Shown: positions 32,846-41,684 of the stretch, one piece after another
Layout: the number at the start of each line of letters is the position of its first letter
Position numbering within the stretch: the first letter of the stretch is position 1
Source of the DNA: JAMIFN01 sp964544605
GTDB taxonomy: Bacteria > Pseudomonadota > Gammaproteobacteria > Burkholderiales > Burkholderiaceae_C
Assembly (NCBI GenBank): GCA_964544605.1
Contig: CAZJBX010000004.1
Location: 1-64,000 of the forward strand
Length of the DNA stretch: 64,000 nt
Reading direction: 5' to 3'
The notes under the pieces: generated by a model
Told to the model about the DNA's origin: nothing
Database searches by the model: none
Seen by the model: the letters and a program-made list of their open reading frames with translations, nothing else
Translations under genes and position numbers: made by a program

Positions 32846-35389
32846 ATGACCCGCGCACAGACTTGGTTCTTTTCTCTGTGCGCTTATGTGTGTGGCGTGG
32901 GCCTGCAATTGCAGCAGGCGGCCTTGTGGCCTTGGCAGTGGTATGCGGCGCTTTTGGGCGCCGCTTTGCTTTTGGCCCTGCTGCTGCGCCGCTGGCGGCT
33001 GCCGCCTTGGCCGCAGGGTTTGGCTTGGCTCTTGATTTTTGCGCTGCTGGGTTTTGCTTCTACGGGCTGGCGCGCCACGCACAAGCTGGCGCAGCAAAGC
33101 CTGGCGCCTGAGCTGATTGGGCAAGACCTGTGGCTGGACGGTGTGGTGCAGGGTATGCCCAAGCAAGAGGCGGGCAATCGCCGCTTTGTGCTGGCGGTGC
33201 AGGCGGCGCGCCATGCCCAAGGCGGGGCTGTGCAGGGCCTGCCGCAGCGCGTTTCTTTGGTTTGGTATGGGCACCAGCGCGTGGCCCTATTGCCGCAGAG
33301 TTTGGTGGCCGAGGCGGATTTGCAGCAGCCCTTGCAAGCGGGGCAACGCTGGCGTGTGCAGGTGCGGCTCAAGCCCATACACGGCAGCCAAAACCCGCAT
33401 GGTTTTGATTACGAGTTGTGGGCTTTTCAACGCGGCCTTGGGGCCAATGGCTATGTGCGTGGCGCGGCTTTGCTCAGCCCCGCAGCCACGGGCTGGCGTG
33501 CGGCCTTGCCACAGCACTGGGCCAGTACGGTGGCGCGTTGGCGGCAGGCCAGCCGCGCGGCGGTCTTGGCCCATATTGCCGATGAGCGCCAAGCGGGTGT
33601 GGTGGCGGCTTTGCTTATGGGGGATCAAAACGCCATCAGCCAGAGTGATTGGCAGGTGTTTCGGGCCACGGGGGTGGCGCATTTGGTCAGTATTTCTGGC
33701 CTGCATATTGGCCTGTTTGCGGCCTTGGCGATTTTCAGTATCAAGGCGTTGTGGCGGCGCAGCCAGCGCTTGGCCTATGCCTGGCCCGCCTTGTATGCGG
33801 CCTGGCTGGGCGGCGTGGCTTTGGCCACGGCCTATGCCTACTTTACGGGCTGGGGCGTGCCGGCGCAGCGCACGGTGTTGATGCTGCTGGGCTTGACGCT
33901 GCTGCGGCTCTCAGGGCGGCGCTGGCCTTGGCCTTTTGCGCTGCTGTTTGTGGCCGTTTTGGTGCTGCTGATGGATCCTTGGGCCTTGCTGCAAGCGGGC
34001 TTTTGGCTCAGCTTTGTGGCGGTGGCGGTGTTGCTGCTGCCCAGCCAGCCCAAGGCCGAGCTGACGGCCGCCGAGCAAGCCCAGCAAGAGCTGTATGCCC
34101 TGGTGCCCCGCCCGTGGTGGCAGCGGCAGTTGCGGGCGCTGGGGCGTTGGCTGCTGGATTTGTGGCGCTTGCAGTGGCGCGTGAGCTTGGCGCTGGCCCC
34201 CTTGACTTTGCTGCTGTTTCAGCAGGCTTCCGTGGTGGGTTTGCTGGCCAATATGTTGGCCATTCCCATCGTTACCTTTGTGCTCACGCCCTTGGCCTTG
34301 CTGGGCTTGCTGCTGCGGCCTTTGTGGACTTTGGCGGCTTGGATTTTGCAGTATTTGCTGGCGTTTTTGGTTTGGTGCGCCAGCCTGCCAGCGGCGGTGT
34401 GGCACAGCCCCGCCTTGCCCGCTGCGGGCTTGCTGGCCGCAGCGTTGTTGGTGGCGGCGCTGTTTTATGTGCAAGCGCAATGGCCCGCAGGGCAGGGGCG
34501 GCGCAGGGGTGTGGCGGCTTTGCTGGCGCTGCTGCTGGGCTTGGCTTGGGCTGGCTGGCGTTATGAAGCGCCGCGCCCGCCGCCCGGTGAGCTGCGCCTG
34601 CTCTTTGTGGATGTGGGGCAGGGCAATGCCATATTGGTGCAAACGGCCAAGCACGCCCTGCTCTATGACACGGGGCCGCGCTATGGCCCAGTCGATTCAG
34701 GCCGCGATGCGGGCGAGCGCACCTTGCTGCCCCTGCTGCGGGCCTTGGGCCAAAAACTCGATGTGCTGATGGTGTCCCACAGCGACAGCGACCACTCGGG
34801 CGGCGTGCTGCCCCTGCTCAAACAATGGCCGCCGCAGCGCTTGCTCGGCTCTATGGCGGCTGAGGCCGCATGGCCTGCTGCACCGCCCATCGAGGCTTGC
34901 ACGGCGGGGCAAAGCTGGGTGTGGGATGGCGTGCAGTTTGAAGTGCTGCACCCGCAGGTGGCCGATTACCAGCGGCCCCTGAGCAGCAATGCCATGAGCT
35001 GCGTGCTGCGCATACGGGCGGCGGGCGGCAGTGTCTTGCTCACGGGCGATATACCCGCAGCGCAAGAGTACGACTTGTGGCTGCAACGGCCCGCAGAGGA
35101 CTTGGCCAGCACAGTCTTGCTCTCGCCCCACCACGGCAGCAAAACCTCATCGGGCATTTTGTTTTTAAAAGCCGTGGCGCCGCAGTGGGTGGTGGTGCAG
35201 TCGGCCTATTTGAGCCGCTACGGCCACCCCGCGCCCGAGGTCATGGCCCGCTATGCGGATTTGGGCTTCAAAGTGGTGAGCAATGCCGAGTGCGGCGCCA
35301 TCACCTGGCAGAGCCAGCAGCCCCAGCACATGGGCTGTTTGCGCCGCGATGCGCCACGCTATTGGTGGCATCGCCTTGCGCCGCCTTAA
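32846..35389 (+). CDS. comEC: DNA internalisation channel protein ComEC/Rec2
   Basis: An 847-residue polytopic protein. N-terminal membrane helices and a DUF4131-like domain cover about 1-170. The competence domain (about 230-500) includes GVAHLVSISGLHIGLFA and many hydrophobic helices. A C-terminal metallo-beta-lactamase-like domain (about 585-840) has FVDVGQGNAILVQT and SHSDSDHSGG. It forms the inner-membrane channel for single-stranded DNA in natural transformation. It is 21 bases after the histidine phosphatase gene. Confidence 0.93.
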   Translation: MTRAQTWFFSLCAYVCGVGLQLQQAALWPWQWYAALLGAALLLALLLRRWRLPPWPQGLAWLLIFALLGFASTGWRATHKLAQQSLAPELIGQDLWLDGVVQGMPKQEAGNRRFVLAVQAARHAQGGAVQGLPQRVSLVWYGHQRVALLPQSLVAEADLQQPLQAGQRWRVQVRLKPIHGSQNPHGFDYELWAFQRGLGANGYVRGAALLSPAATGWRAALPQHWASTVARWRQASRAAVLAHIADERQAGVVAALLMGDQNAISQSDWQVFRATGVAHLVSISGLHIGLFAALAIFSIKALWRRSQRLAYAWPALYAAWLGGVALATAYAYFTGWGVPAQRTVLMLLGLTLLRLSGRRWPWPFALLFVAVLVLLMDPWALLQAGFWLSFVAVAVLLLPSQPKAELTAAEQAQQELYALVPRPWWQRQLRALGRWLLDLWRLQWRVSLALAPLTLLLFQQASVVGLLANMLAIPIVTFVLTPLALLGLLLRPLWTLAAWILQYLLAFLVWCASLPAAVWHSPALPAAGLLAAALLVAALFYVQAQWPAGQGRRRGVAALLALLLGLAWAGWRYEAPRPPPGELRLLFVDVGQGNAILVQTAKHALLYDTGPRYGPVDSGRDAGERTLLPLLRALGQKLDVLMVSHSDSDHSGGVLPLLKQWPPQRLLGSMAAEAAWPAAPPIEACTAGQSWVWDGVQFEVLHPQVADYQRPLSSNAMSCVLRIRAAGGSVLLTGDIPAAQEYDLWLQRPAEDLASTVLLSPHHGSKTSSGILFLKAVAPQWVVVQSAYLSRYGHPAPEVMARYADLGFKVVSNAECGAITWQSQQPQHMGCLRRDAPRYWWHRLAPP

Positions 35390-35459
35390 AGCAGCGGCGA
35401 AATTGCGGCACAATCTTTGGTTTCACCTTTTTCTTTCATCCTCACAATTTCAAAACGAT

Positions 35460-36209
35460 ATGTTGCTCATTCCTGCAATTGACCTCAAAGACGGCCAATG
35501 TGTGCGCCTGGTGCAAGGCGATATGGACCAAACCACGGTGTTCTCTGACCGCCCCGAGACCATGGCCCGCCGCTGGCTGGATGCGGGCGCGCGCCGCCTG
35601 CATTTGGTGGACTTGAACGGCGCCTTTGCAGGCAAGCCCAAAAACTTGGAAGCCATCAAAGCCATCTTGGCCGAAGTGGATGGCGAGATTCCCGTGCAAT
35701 TGGGCGGCGGCATCCGTGATTTGGACACCATCGAGCGCTACCTCGACATTGGCATTCAATATGTGATTGTGGGCACGGCGGCGATTAAAAACCCTGGCTT
35801 TTTGGCCGATGCCTGCGCCGCTTTTGCGGGCCACATCATCGTTGGCCTTGATGCCAAAGACGGCAAAGCCGCCACCGATGGCTGGAGCAAACTCACAGGC
35901 CATGATGTCTGCGATTTGGCGAAAAAATACGAAGACATGGGCGTGAATGAAATCATCTATACCGATATTGGCCGCGACGGTATGCTCAGCGGCATCAATG
36001 TGGAGGCCACCGTCAATTTGGCGCAAGCCTCGCGCATTCCGGTGATTGCCTCAGGCGGCTTGTCGAATATGCAAGACATTGAAAAGCTCTGTGCCGTAGA
36101 AGACGAAGGCGTAACGGGCGTGATTTGTGGCCGCGCTATTTATTCGGGCGATTTGGACTTTGCCGCCGCCCAAGTGCAGGCCGACGCATTGCGCGGCAAC
36201 AAAGCTTAA
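35460..36209 (+). CDS. hisA: Phosphoribosylformimino-AICAR phosphate isomerase HisA
   Basis: A 249-residue (beta-alpha)8 barrel. The catalytic N-terminal Asp is in LIPAIDLKDGQCVRLVQGD, the phosphate-binding GGGIR segment is near 81-85, and the second Asp is in YTDIGRDGM. It isomerises ProFAR to PRFAR in histidine synthesis. Usually it lies in a full his operon; here it stands alone between comEC and tadA. ATG 35460 starts the conserved N-terminus. Its stop shares four bases with the tadA stop. Confidence 0.95.
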   Translation: MLLIPAIDLKDGQCVRLVQGDMDQTTVFSDRPETMARRWLDAGARRLHLVDLNGAFAGKPKNLEAIKAILAEVDGEIPVQLGGGIRDLDTIERYLDIGIQYVIVGTAAIKNPGFLADACAAFAGHIIVGLDAKDGKAATDGWSKLTGHDVCDLAKKYEDMGVNEIIYTDIGRDGMLSGINVEATVNLAQASRIPVIASGGLSNMQDIEKLCAVEDEGVTGVICGRAIYSGDLDFAAAQVQADALRGNKA

Positions 36210-37297
36210 GCGGGCTTTTGGCCCATTTGCCACGCCCTTTGCATGGCGCGGTGGCCCGCATCGGCAAAGGGCAGGGCATTGAGCCGAGCATCACTGGCAG
36301 GCGCAGGCAGTTGCAGCAGCGGCAGGGCCAAGGCTTCGGGCCAGTGGCTTTGAATGGCGGGCAGCAAAGGGTGCTGGGCCTCATACACGGCCAGTTGCAG
36401 CCCGCCTGCGGCAAGCGCTGCCTCGCCCAATTGCTGCTGGGTCAGCTCTCGCAAAACCTGCACCTGCGCCGCAGCCGTCCAATGGGCGGCTTTTTTCGGC
36501 TTGTCTGAGCGCCCAAAACCCAGCAAATCAGGCAGCAGCACGCGGCGCTGGCCCTGCATTTGGCGCAGTAGGGGCGCAAACACATAGGCCCAATGCGCGG
36601 CGCTGTGCAAACCCAGTAGGGGCGGCTGGCTGGCGGCGGCTGGCGCGCCACTGTCCCAAAAATGCAGGCGCAGGCCGCCCAAGCTGGGCAGGTCGTTGCA
36701 AAACTGGGCTGGCGGCCAAGGGCTGCCCTCGGCATCGAACTCGGCCCAAACTGCATCGGGCGCGCGCAAGGCATCGGGGCGCAGTGGCCAAGGGCGCTGC
36801 GCTTGGGCTTGGCGTTTGGCCTGAAAAAATTGCGGCAGCAACTCGCGCAGCTCACGCTTCAAATCGGCATCGCAATCGGCTGCATCTTGGGCGTTGATGG
36901 CGGGGATGGCCGCGCCTATGCCGCTGTTTTGCAGCACATTCAGCACCGATCCTGCAGCCCCTGTGCGCGGATCGGCCAAGCCAAACACCACGCGGCGGAT
37001 GCGGGCATGGGCCAAAGCCCCCGCGCACATGGCGCAAGGCTCCAAGCTCACAAACAGCTCGCAATCGCTCAGGCGGTAATTGCCCAAAGCCTGCCCAGCG
37101 GCGCGCAGGGCCACAATCTCGGCATGGGCGCTGGCATCGTGCTGGGCAATGCAGGCATTGCGCCCCGTGGCGATGACTTGGCCGCCTTGCACCAGCACCG
37201 CACCCACGGGCACCTCACCGGCTGCGCCAGCGGCGCGCGCTTCTTGCAGGGCTTGGCGCAAATAAGCGCCATCTTGTGCCTGCCAAGTGTGGGGCAT
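36206..37297 (-). CDS. tadA: tRNA adenosine(34) deaminase TadA fused to a degenerate alpha/beta-hydrolase-like domain
   Basis: A 363-residue protein. Residues 1-165 are a complete TadA: HAE with H58/E60, and PCAMC with C88/C91 for zinc. It deaminates A34 of tRNA-Arg(ACG) to inosine. Residues about 190-363 resemble a haloalkane-dehalogenase-type alpha/beta hydrolase (LHFWDSG, LLGLHSAAHWAYVFAPLL and VLLPDLLGFGRSDKP). The nucleophile elbow (G-x-S/D-x-G) is not found; the matching place reads AAGGLQLAVYEAQHP. The extra domain is thus probably inactive or structural. ATG 37297 overlaps the upstream small gene's stop (TAATG). Confidence 0.88.
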   Translation of the reverse strand: MPHTWQAQDGAYLRQALQEARAAGAAGEVPVGAVLVQGGQVIATGRNACIAQHDASAHAEIVALRAAGQALGNYRLSDCELFVSLEPCAMCAGALAHARIRRVVFGLADPRTGAAGSVLNVLQNSGIGAAIPAINAQDAADCDADLKRELRELLPQFFQAKRQAQAQRPWPLRPDALRAPDAVWAEFDAEGSPWPPAQFCNDLPSLGGLRLHFWDSGAPAAASQPPLLGLHSAAHWAYVFAPLLRQMQGQRRVLLPDLLGFGRSDKPKKAAHWTAAAQVQVLRELTQQQLGEAALAAGGLQLAVYEAQHPLLPAIQSHWPEALALPLLQLPAPASDARLNALPFADAGHRAMQRAWQMGQKPA

Positions 37298-37548
37298 TAT
37301 TCGTCCCAATCGCTGCTGCGTTGGGCGGGGGCGTTGCGCATTTGCTCTTGCACCGCGCGCTGTATCGCCTGAGTTTGCTCGGCCAGATTGGCATTGCGAT
37401 CCAGCGGGATGTCGAGCTTTTGCCCGCTGATTTGCTCGGCCGATTCAAGCGCCGTGCCCAAAGCCTCTTTTTCAGCATTCAAATTTTTCTTCACCAGCAC
37501 GCCGACAACGGCCAATGCCAGCAGCAACACAATCAAGCCCAAGCGCAT
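37297..37548 (-). CDS. Small membrane-anchored protein of unknown function
   Basis: An 83-residue protein with one N-terminal hydrophobic helix (MRLGLIVLLLALAVVGVLV) and a charged, periplasmic or cytoplasmic tail ending SSDWDE. ATG 37548 has GAGG upstream. The frame extends to 37605, but that part lacks a ribosome site. Its stop overlaps the tadA start in TAATG, so the two are co-translated. No family is recognised. Confidence 0.7.
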   Translation of the reverse strand: MRLGLIVLLLALAVVGVLVKKNLNAEKEALGTALESAEQISGQKLDIPLDRNANLAEQTQAIQRAVQEQMRNAPAQRSSDWDE

Positions 37549-37649
37549 AAATACCTCACGAGTTGGCCCCCAGCAAGGGGGCGGTGTGAACAAACCATAC
37601 TGCATAATAGGACAGATTATCTCGGCCCTACCCTCACCCAGCCCATCAC

Positions 37650-38750
37650 ATGAATATTGTTATTCTGGACGACTACCAAGATGCTGTGCGCAAACTCCAA
37701 TGCGCCAGCCTGCTCGACGCCCATCAGGCCAAGGTCTATACCAACACGGTCAAAGGGGTGGGGCAGTTGGCCGTGCGCCTGCGTGATGCGGAAGTGATTA
37801 TTTTGATTCGGGGCCGCACCCAAATCAACGCCCCTTTGCTCGACAAACTGCCCAAGCTGCGTCTGATTGTGCAAGCAGGGCCGCTGGGCGAACACCTCGA
37901 TGTGGCCGCCTGCACCGAGCGCGGCATTGCTGTGGCCGCAGGCAGCAGCAACCCCCGCGCTGTGGCCGAGCTGACCTTCGCCCTGATGATGGCCGCCACC
38001 CGCCGCCTGCCGCAATACATCAGCAACCTCAAGCACGGCGCTTGGCAGCAATCGGGTTTCAAATCCGCCGCCATGCCTGTTAACTTTGGCATGGGCGAGC
38101 TGCTGCATGGCAAGCGCTTGGGCATTTGGGGTTATGGTGCAGTGGGCCGCTTGGTGGCCGGCTATGCCCAAGCCTTTGGCATGGATGTGTGGATTTGGGG
38201 GCGTGAGCCCTCTTTGGCCGCCGCCACCGCCGATGGCTACGCCTGCTACAGCAGCAAAGAAGAATTGTTCAGCCAAAGCGATGTGCTCAGCCTGCATTTG
38301 CGCCTGAGCGAAGACAGCCGTGGCATGGTCAAGCTGGCCGATTTGAGCAGCATGAAGCCCACTTCTTTGCTGATTAACACCGCCGCCGCTGAATTGATTG
38401 AACCCGATGCCCTGCTGGTTTCGCTCAACAAAGGACGGCCTGGTTTGGCCGCCATTGATGTGTTTGAGAACGAGCCAATTTTGCAAGGCCAAGCCCTGCT
38501 GCGCCTGGAAAACTGCATTTGCACCCCCCATGTGGGCTATGTGGAGCGCAACAACTACGAGGCCATGTTCCGTTTGGCCTTCACGCAGGCGGTGGATTTC
38601 ATTTCAGGACGCAGCTCTGAGGCCATCATCAACCCCAGCTTTGCCCAGCACCCCAAGGCCTATAAAGCGCCCGTGGCCCCGCCCGATGAGCGCCTGCCAA
38701 ACGAAGGCGGGCAGCACAAGGGGCCGCCGCCACCACCTACTTTGTTTTAA
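37650..38750 (+). CDS. D-2-hydroxyacid dehydrogenase family protein lacking the catalytic Arg
   Basis: A 366-residue protein with a C-terminal tail longer than usual. The NAD fold is GIWGYGAVGRLVAGYAQAFGM (158-178). The catalytic Glu region (AIDVFENEP, 268-276) and the catalytic His (CTPHVGYVE, His294) are present. The family's catalytic Arg normally follows N-T-A/S; here it reads NTAAAELIE with A246 at that place. Activity on 2-oxo/2-hydroxy acids is therefore doubtful or altered. The stop TAA overlaps the stop of the convergent permease gene (TTAA, 38747-38750). Confidence 0.85.
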   Translation: MNIVILDDYQDAVRKLQCASLLDAHQAKVYTNTVKGVGQLAVRLRDAEVIILIRGRTQINAPLLDKLPKLRLIVQAGPLGEHLDVAACTERGIAVAAGSSNPRAVAELTFALMMAATRRLPQYISNLKHGAWQQSGFKSAAMPVNFGMGELLHGKRLGIWGYGAVGRLVAGYAQAFGMDVWIWGREPSLAAATADGYACYSSKEELFSQSDVLSLHLRLSEDSRGMVKLADLSSMKPTSLLINTAAAELIEPDALLVSLNKGRPGLAAIDVFENEPILQGQALLRLENCICTPHVGYVERNNYEAMFRLAFTQAVDFISGRSSEAIINPSFAQHPKAYKAPVAPPDERLPNEGGQHKGPPPPPTLF

Positions 38751-39571
38751 GCGGGCTTTGGCCCACTGCCGCGCAAGCTGCGGCGCAGGGTCCAAAAGCT
38801 GTAGGCCAAGACCACCAAGGTGACGGTGGCAATCAAAATTGAAGCGGCGGCAAAAATAGTGGGGTTGATGCCGCGCCGCGCATAGCTGAAGATGACTTGC
38901 GGCAAGGTCGTGACGCCAGGGCCAGAGAGGAATTCGGCAATCACCACATCGTCAAACGAGAGCGTAAAGGCCAGCAGCCAAGCGGCGGCAATGGCGGGCG
39001 CAATATGCGGCAGGGTGACCCAATAAAACACCTGTAGCGGGCGCGCGCCCAAGTCCATGGCGGCTTCTTCAAGGCTGCGGTTCATCTCGGCCAAGCGCGA
39101 TTGCACCACGATGGTGCCGTAGGCCATGCCGACCAAGGTGTGGCCCAGCACAATGGTGGCCATGCCGCGATCGGGCCAGCCCAGGCTGCGTTGCAGCGCC
39201 ACCATGAGCAGCAGCAGCGACAGGCCAATGATGACCTCGGGCATGACCAAGGGCGCGCGCACCATGCCTGAGAACAGGCCCCGCCCCTTAAAGCGGGTGT
39301 AGCGCACCAGCACAAAGGCGGCAAAAGTGGCCAGCACCACGGCCAGTGATGCCGAGGTGAAGGCGACTTTGAGCGAGAGCCAAAAGCCCTCCAAAATGCG
39401 GCTGTCGCGCATCAGCGCCTCATACCAGCGCAAAGAAAAGCCCGTGAATTTGGCATCTTGCCGTGTGCTGTTGAATGAGAACAGCAGCAAATAGGCCAGC
39501 GGCGCATACAAAAACGCAAAAATGCCCGCCAGCCAGAGCTTGCCAAAATGCTTTTGCACAAAATGCTTCAT
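38747..39571 (-). CDS. potI: Polyamine ABC transporter permease (PotI/PotC-like)
   Basis: A 274-residue inner-membrane permease with six hydrophobic segments and the EAA-type loop (SLEEAAMDLGARPLQVFYWVTLP, about 165-187) that contacts the ATPase. It forms the channel with the PotH-like subunit. Its ATG overlaps the potH-like stop by four bases. The assignment as polyamine (putrescine) transporter comes from the whole four-gene set and its PotF-like binding protein. Confidence 0.9.
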   Translation of the reverse strand: MKHFVQKHFGKLWLAGIFAFLYAPLAYLLLFSFNSTRQDAKFTGFSLRWYEALMRDSRILEGFWLSLKVAFTSASLAVVLATFAAFVLVRYTRFKGRGLFSGMVRAPLVMPEVIIGLSLLLLMVALQRSLGWPDRGMATIVLGHTLVGMAYGTIVVQSRLAEMNRSLEEAAMDLGARPLQVFYWVTLPHIAPAIAAAWLLAFTLSFDDVVIAEFLSGPGVTTLPQVIFSYARRGINPTIFAAASILIATVTLVVLAYSFWTLRRSLRGSGPKPA

Positions 39572-40491
39572 GCCCCGCCTCCTTGTGCTTGTTCATCGCT
39601 GTAGCGGTAATACAAGGCCAGCGGCAACAAAATCATCAAGAGCATGACGACGGCCAGTGCGGCGGCGCGGGGCCAGTTGTTGGCGGCAAACATCTCATCC
39701 CACACCACGCGGCCAATCACAATATTCTCGGCCCCGCCCAAGAGCGAAGGAATGACAAACTCGCCCAAGGCAGGAATAAACACCAAGGTGCAGCCGGCCA
39801 CAATGCCCGCCTTAGACAAGGGCACGGTAATGAGCCAGAACGCCTGCCACGCGCTGGCGCCCAAATCGTGGGCGGCTTCGAGCAGGCGAAAGTCCATCTT
39901 CACCAAATTGGCGTAAATGGGCAGCACCATAAAGGGCAGGTAGATGTAAGTCATGGCCACCAGCATGGAGACATCGGTGTAGAGCATATGCAGCGGCTCT
40001 TGAGTCAGGCCCAATTGCATGAGCAAGCGGTTGATGATGCCTTGGTCGGCCAAAATGCCCTTCCACGCATACACGCGCAGCAGCAGGGAAGTCCAAAACG
40101 GCAGCATCACCAGCATCAGCAGCGGCGTGCGCCAAACAGGGTTGCTGCGGGCCAAAAAGTAGGCAAAAGGGTAGCCCAACAGCAGGCAAAACAAGGTGGT
40201 GAGCAGGGCGTAGCGCAGGGCCGTGGCATAGGCTTGCACATACAGGGTTTTGGCCCAGCCCACGCCGTCGCTGAAGATGCTGTGGTAGTTGTCGTAGTGC
40301 AGCAGCAGCTTGAGCGAGCCGCCGACCACTTGGTAGAGCGGCGTGAAGGGGTTGTCGCTGCCACCCATATCGGTGACAGAAATCCGCAGCAAAATCAAAA
40401 ACGGCAGGGCAAAAAACAGCAGCAGCCAAGCAAAGGGCAGGGCAATCACCCAAGTGCGGCCACGGCGCAAAAGCTGTGTCAGTGCGTTCAT
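39568..40491 (-). CDS. potH: Polyamine ABC transporter permease (PotH/PotB-like)
   Basis: A 307-residue permease. The N-terminus (RRGRTWVIALPFAWLLLFFALPFLILLRIS) is typical of PotH/PotB, with the EAA loop LLEAAHDLGASAWQAFWLITVPLS near 215-238. It sits 12 bases downstream of the ATPase gene and overlaps the second permease. Confidence 0.91.
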   Translation of the reverse strand: MNALTQLLRRGRTWVIALPFAWLLLFFALPFLILLRISVTDMGGSDNPFTPLYQVVGGSLKLLLHYDNYHSIFSDGVGWAKTLYVQAYATALRYALLTTLFCLLLGYPFAYFLARSNPVWRTPLLMLVMLPFWTSLLLRVYAWKGILADQGIINRLLMQLGLTQEPLHMLYTDVSMLVAMTYIYLPFMVLPIYANLVKMDFRLLEAAHDLGASAWQAFWLITVPLSKAGIVAGCTLVFIPALGEFVIPSLLGGAENIVIGRVVWDEMFAANNWPRAAALAVVMLLMILLPLALYYRYSDEQAQGGGA

Positions 40492-40503
40492 GGCAGTCCC
40501 CTT

Positions 40504-41610
40504 TTACTGGCTCAGGCTCACGCCAGCGTTGGGATGCCACCAAAAATACACTTCATCTTCCCAAGTGATGCCAATTTCAGATTGGTGGCGGGCGTTGATG
40601 TCGGTGATTTTTAGGCGTTGACCTTGGGCCGTTTGCACAATATAGGTGTTGACATCGCCCAAATAGGCGATTTCTTTCACCACGGCCTTGAAGCAATTGG
40701 GGCCAGCATCGGCGGGTTGCTCTTTGCTGATGCGGATTTTCTCAGGCCGCAGCGCCAGCGTCAGGGCCATGCCCTCGGCGGCATCGGGCACGCTGCCCAA
40801 GGCCAGCACGCCTAGGGCGGTTTCTATCTCGCTGTGCTCGGCGCTGCGGTGGCGCACATGGCCGTCAAGCAGATTCACATTGCCAATGAAGTCGGCGACA
40901 AAGCGGCTATTGGGGTATTCGTAAATCTCGTGCGGTGTGCCCACTTGCAGCACCTTGCCTTCGCTCATCACGGCAATGCGGTGGGCCATGGTCATGGCCT
41001 CCTCTTGGTCGTGGGTCACCAGCACCACCGTCACGCCCACGGCCTCAATGATGTTGACCAGCTCGAACTGGGTGCGCTCGCGCAGTTTTTTATCGAGCGC
41101 GCCCAAAGGCTCATCGAGCAGCAAAAGCTGGGGCCGCTTGGCCAAAGAACGCGCCAGCGCCACGCGCTGCTGCTGCCCGCCTGAGAGCTGGTGGGGTTTG
41201 CGCCCAGCCAAAGCCTGCAATTGCACCAGTTTGAGCATGTCATCGACGCGCTGGGCGATTTGCGCTTTGGGCATACCCTCGCGCTTGAGGCCAAAGGCGA
41301 TGTTTTCGGCCACCGTGAGGTGGGGAAATAGCGCATAGCTTTGAAACATCATATTGATGGGGCGCTCATAGGGCGGCAGATGGCCGATGTTCTGCCCGCC
41401 CAAAATGATGCTGCCTTCGGTTGGCGCTTCAAAGCCCGCCAGCATCCGCAGCAGGGTGGATTTGCCGCAGCCAGAACTGCCCAGCAGGGCGAAAATCTCG
41501 CCTTTGGCAATCGACAGCGACACATCATTGACGGCAGTAAAGTCGCCAAAGCGCTTGACCAGCGACTCGGTGCGTAAAAAGCCTTGGACGGCGGCGGTGG
41601 TTTGGCTCAT
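40504..41610 (-). CDS. potG: Polyamine ABC transporter ATP-binding protein (PotG/PotA-like)
   Basis: A 368-residue ABC ATPase. Walker A is GSSGCGKSTLLRMLAG (about 43-58), the signature is LSGGQQQRVALARSLA, Walker B is LLLLDEPLGALD, and the H-loop is VTHDQEEAM. A C-terminal TOBE regulatory domain (about 285-365) marks it as a polyamine/spermidine-type importer ATPase. ATG 41610 begins the conserved region. It is 74 bases after the binding-protein gene. Confidence 0.93.
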   Translation of the reverse strand: MSQTTAAVQGFLRTESLVKRFGDFTAVNDVSLSIAKGEIFALLGSSGCGKSTLLRMLAGFEAPTEGSIILGGQNIGHLPPYERPINMMFQSYALFPHLTVAENIAFGLKREGMPKAQIAQRVDDMLKLVQLQALAGRKPHQLSGGQQQRVALARSLAKRPQLLLLDEPLGALDKKLRERTQFELVNIIEAVGVTVVLVTHDQEEAMTMAHRIAVMSEGKVLQVGTPHEIYEYPNSRFVADFIGNVNLLDGHVRHRSAEHSEIETALGVLALGSVPDAAEGMALTLALRPEKIRISKEQPADAGPNCFKAVVKEIAYLGDVNTYIVQTAQGQRLKITDINARHQSEIGITWEDEVYFWWHPNAGVSLSQ

Positions 41611-41684
41611 GGCGGCAATGGGGCAAATGTGAATGAGGGGGCCGTAGCCCCCAGTGTGCAAGTGCTTGGGCGGTGTGCCCGCGC

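Noticed and set aside
31038..32858. 606-codon open frame on the minus strand over ttcA and the histidine phosphatase gene
   Set aside because: Pro/Arg/His-rich shadow frame of two recognised genes.
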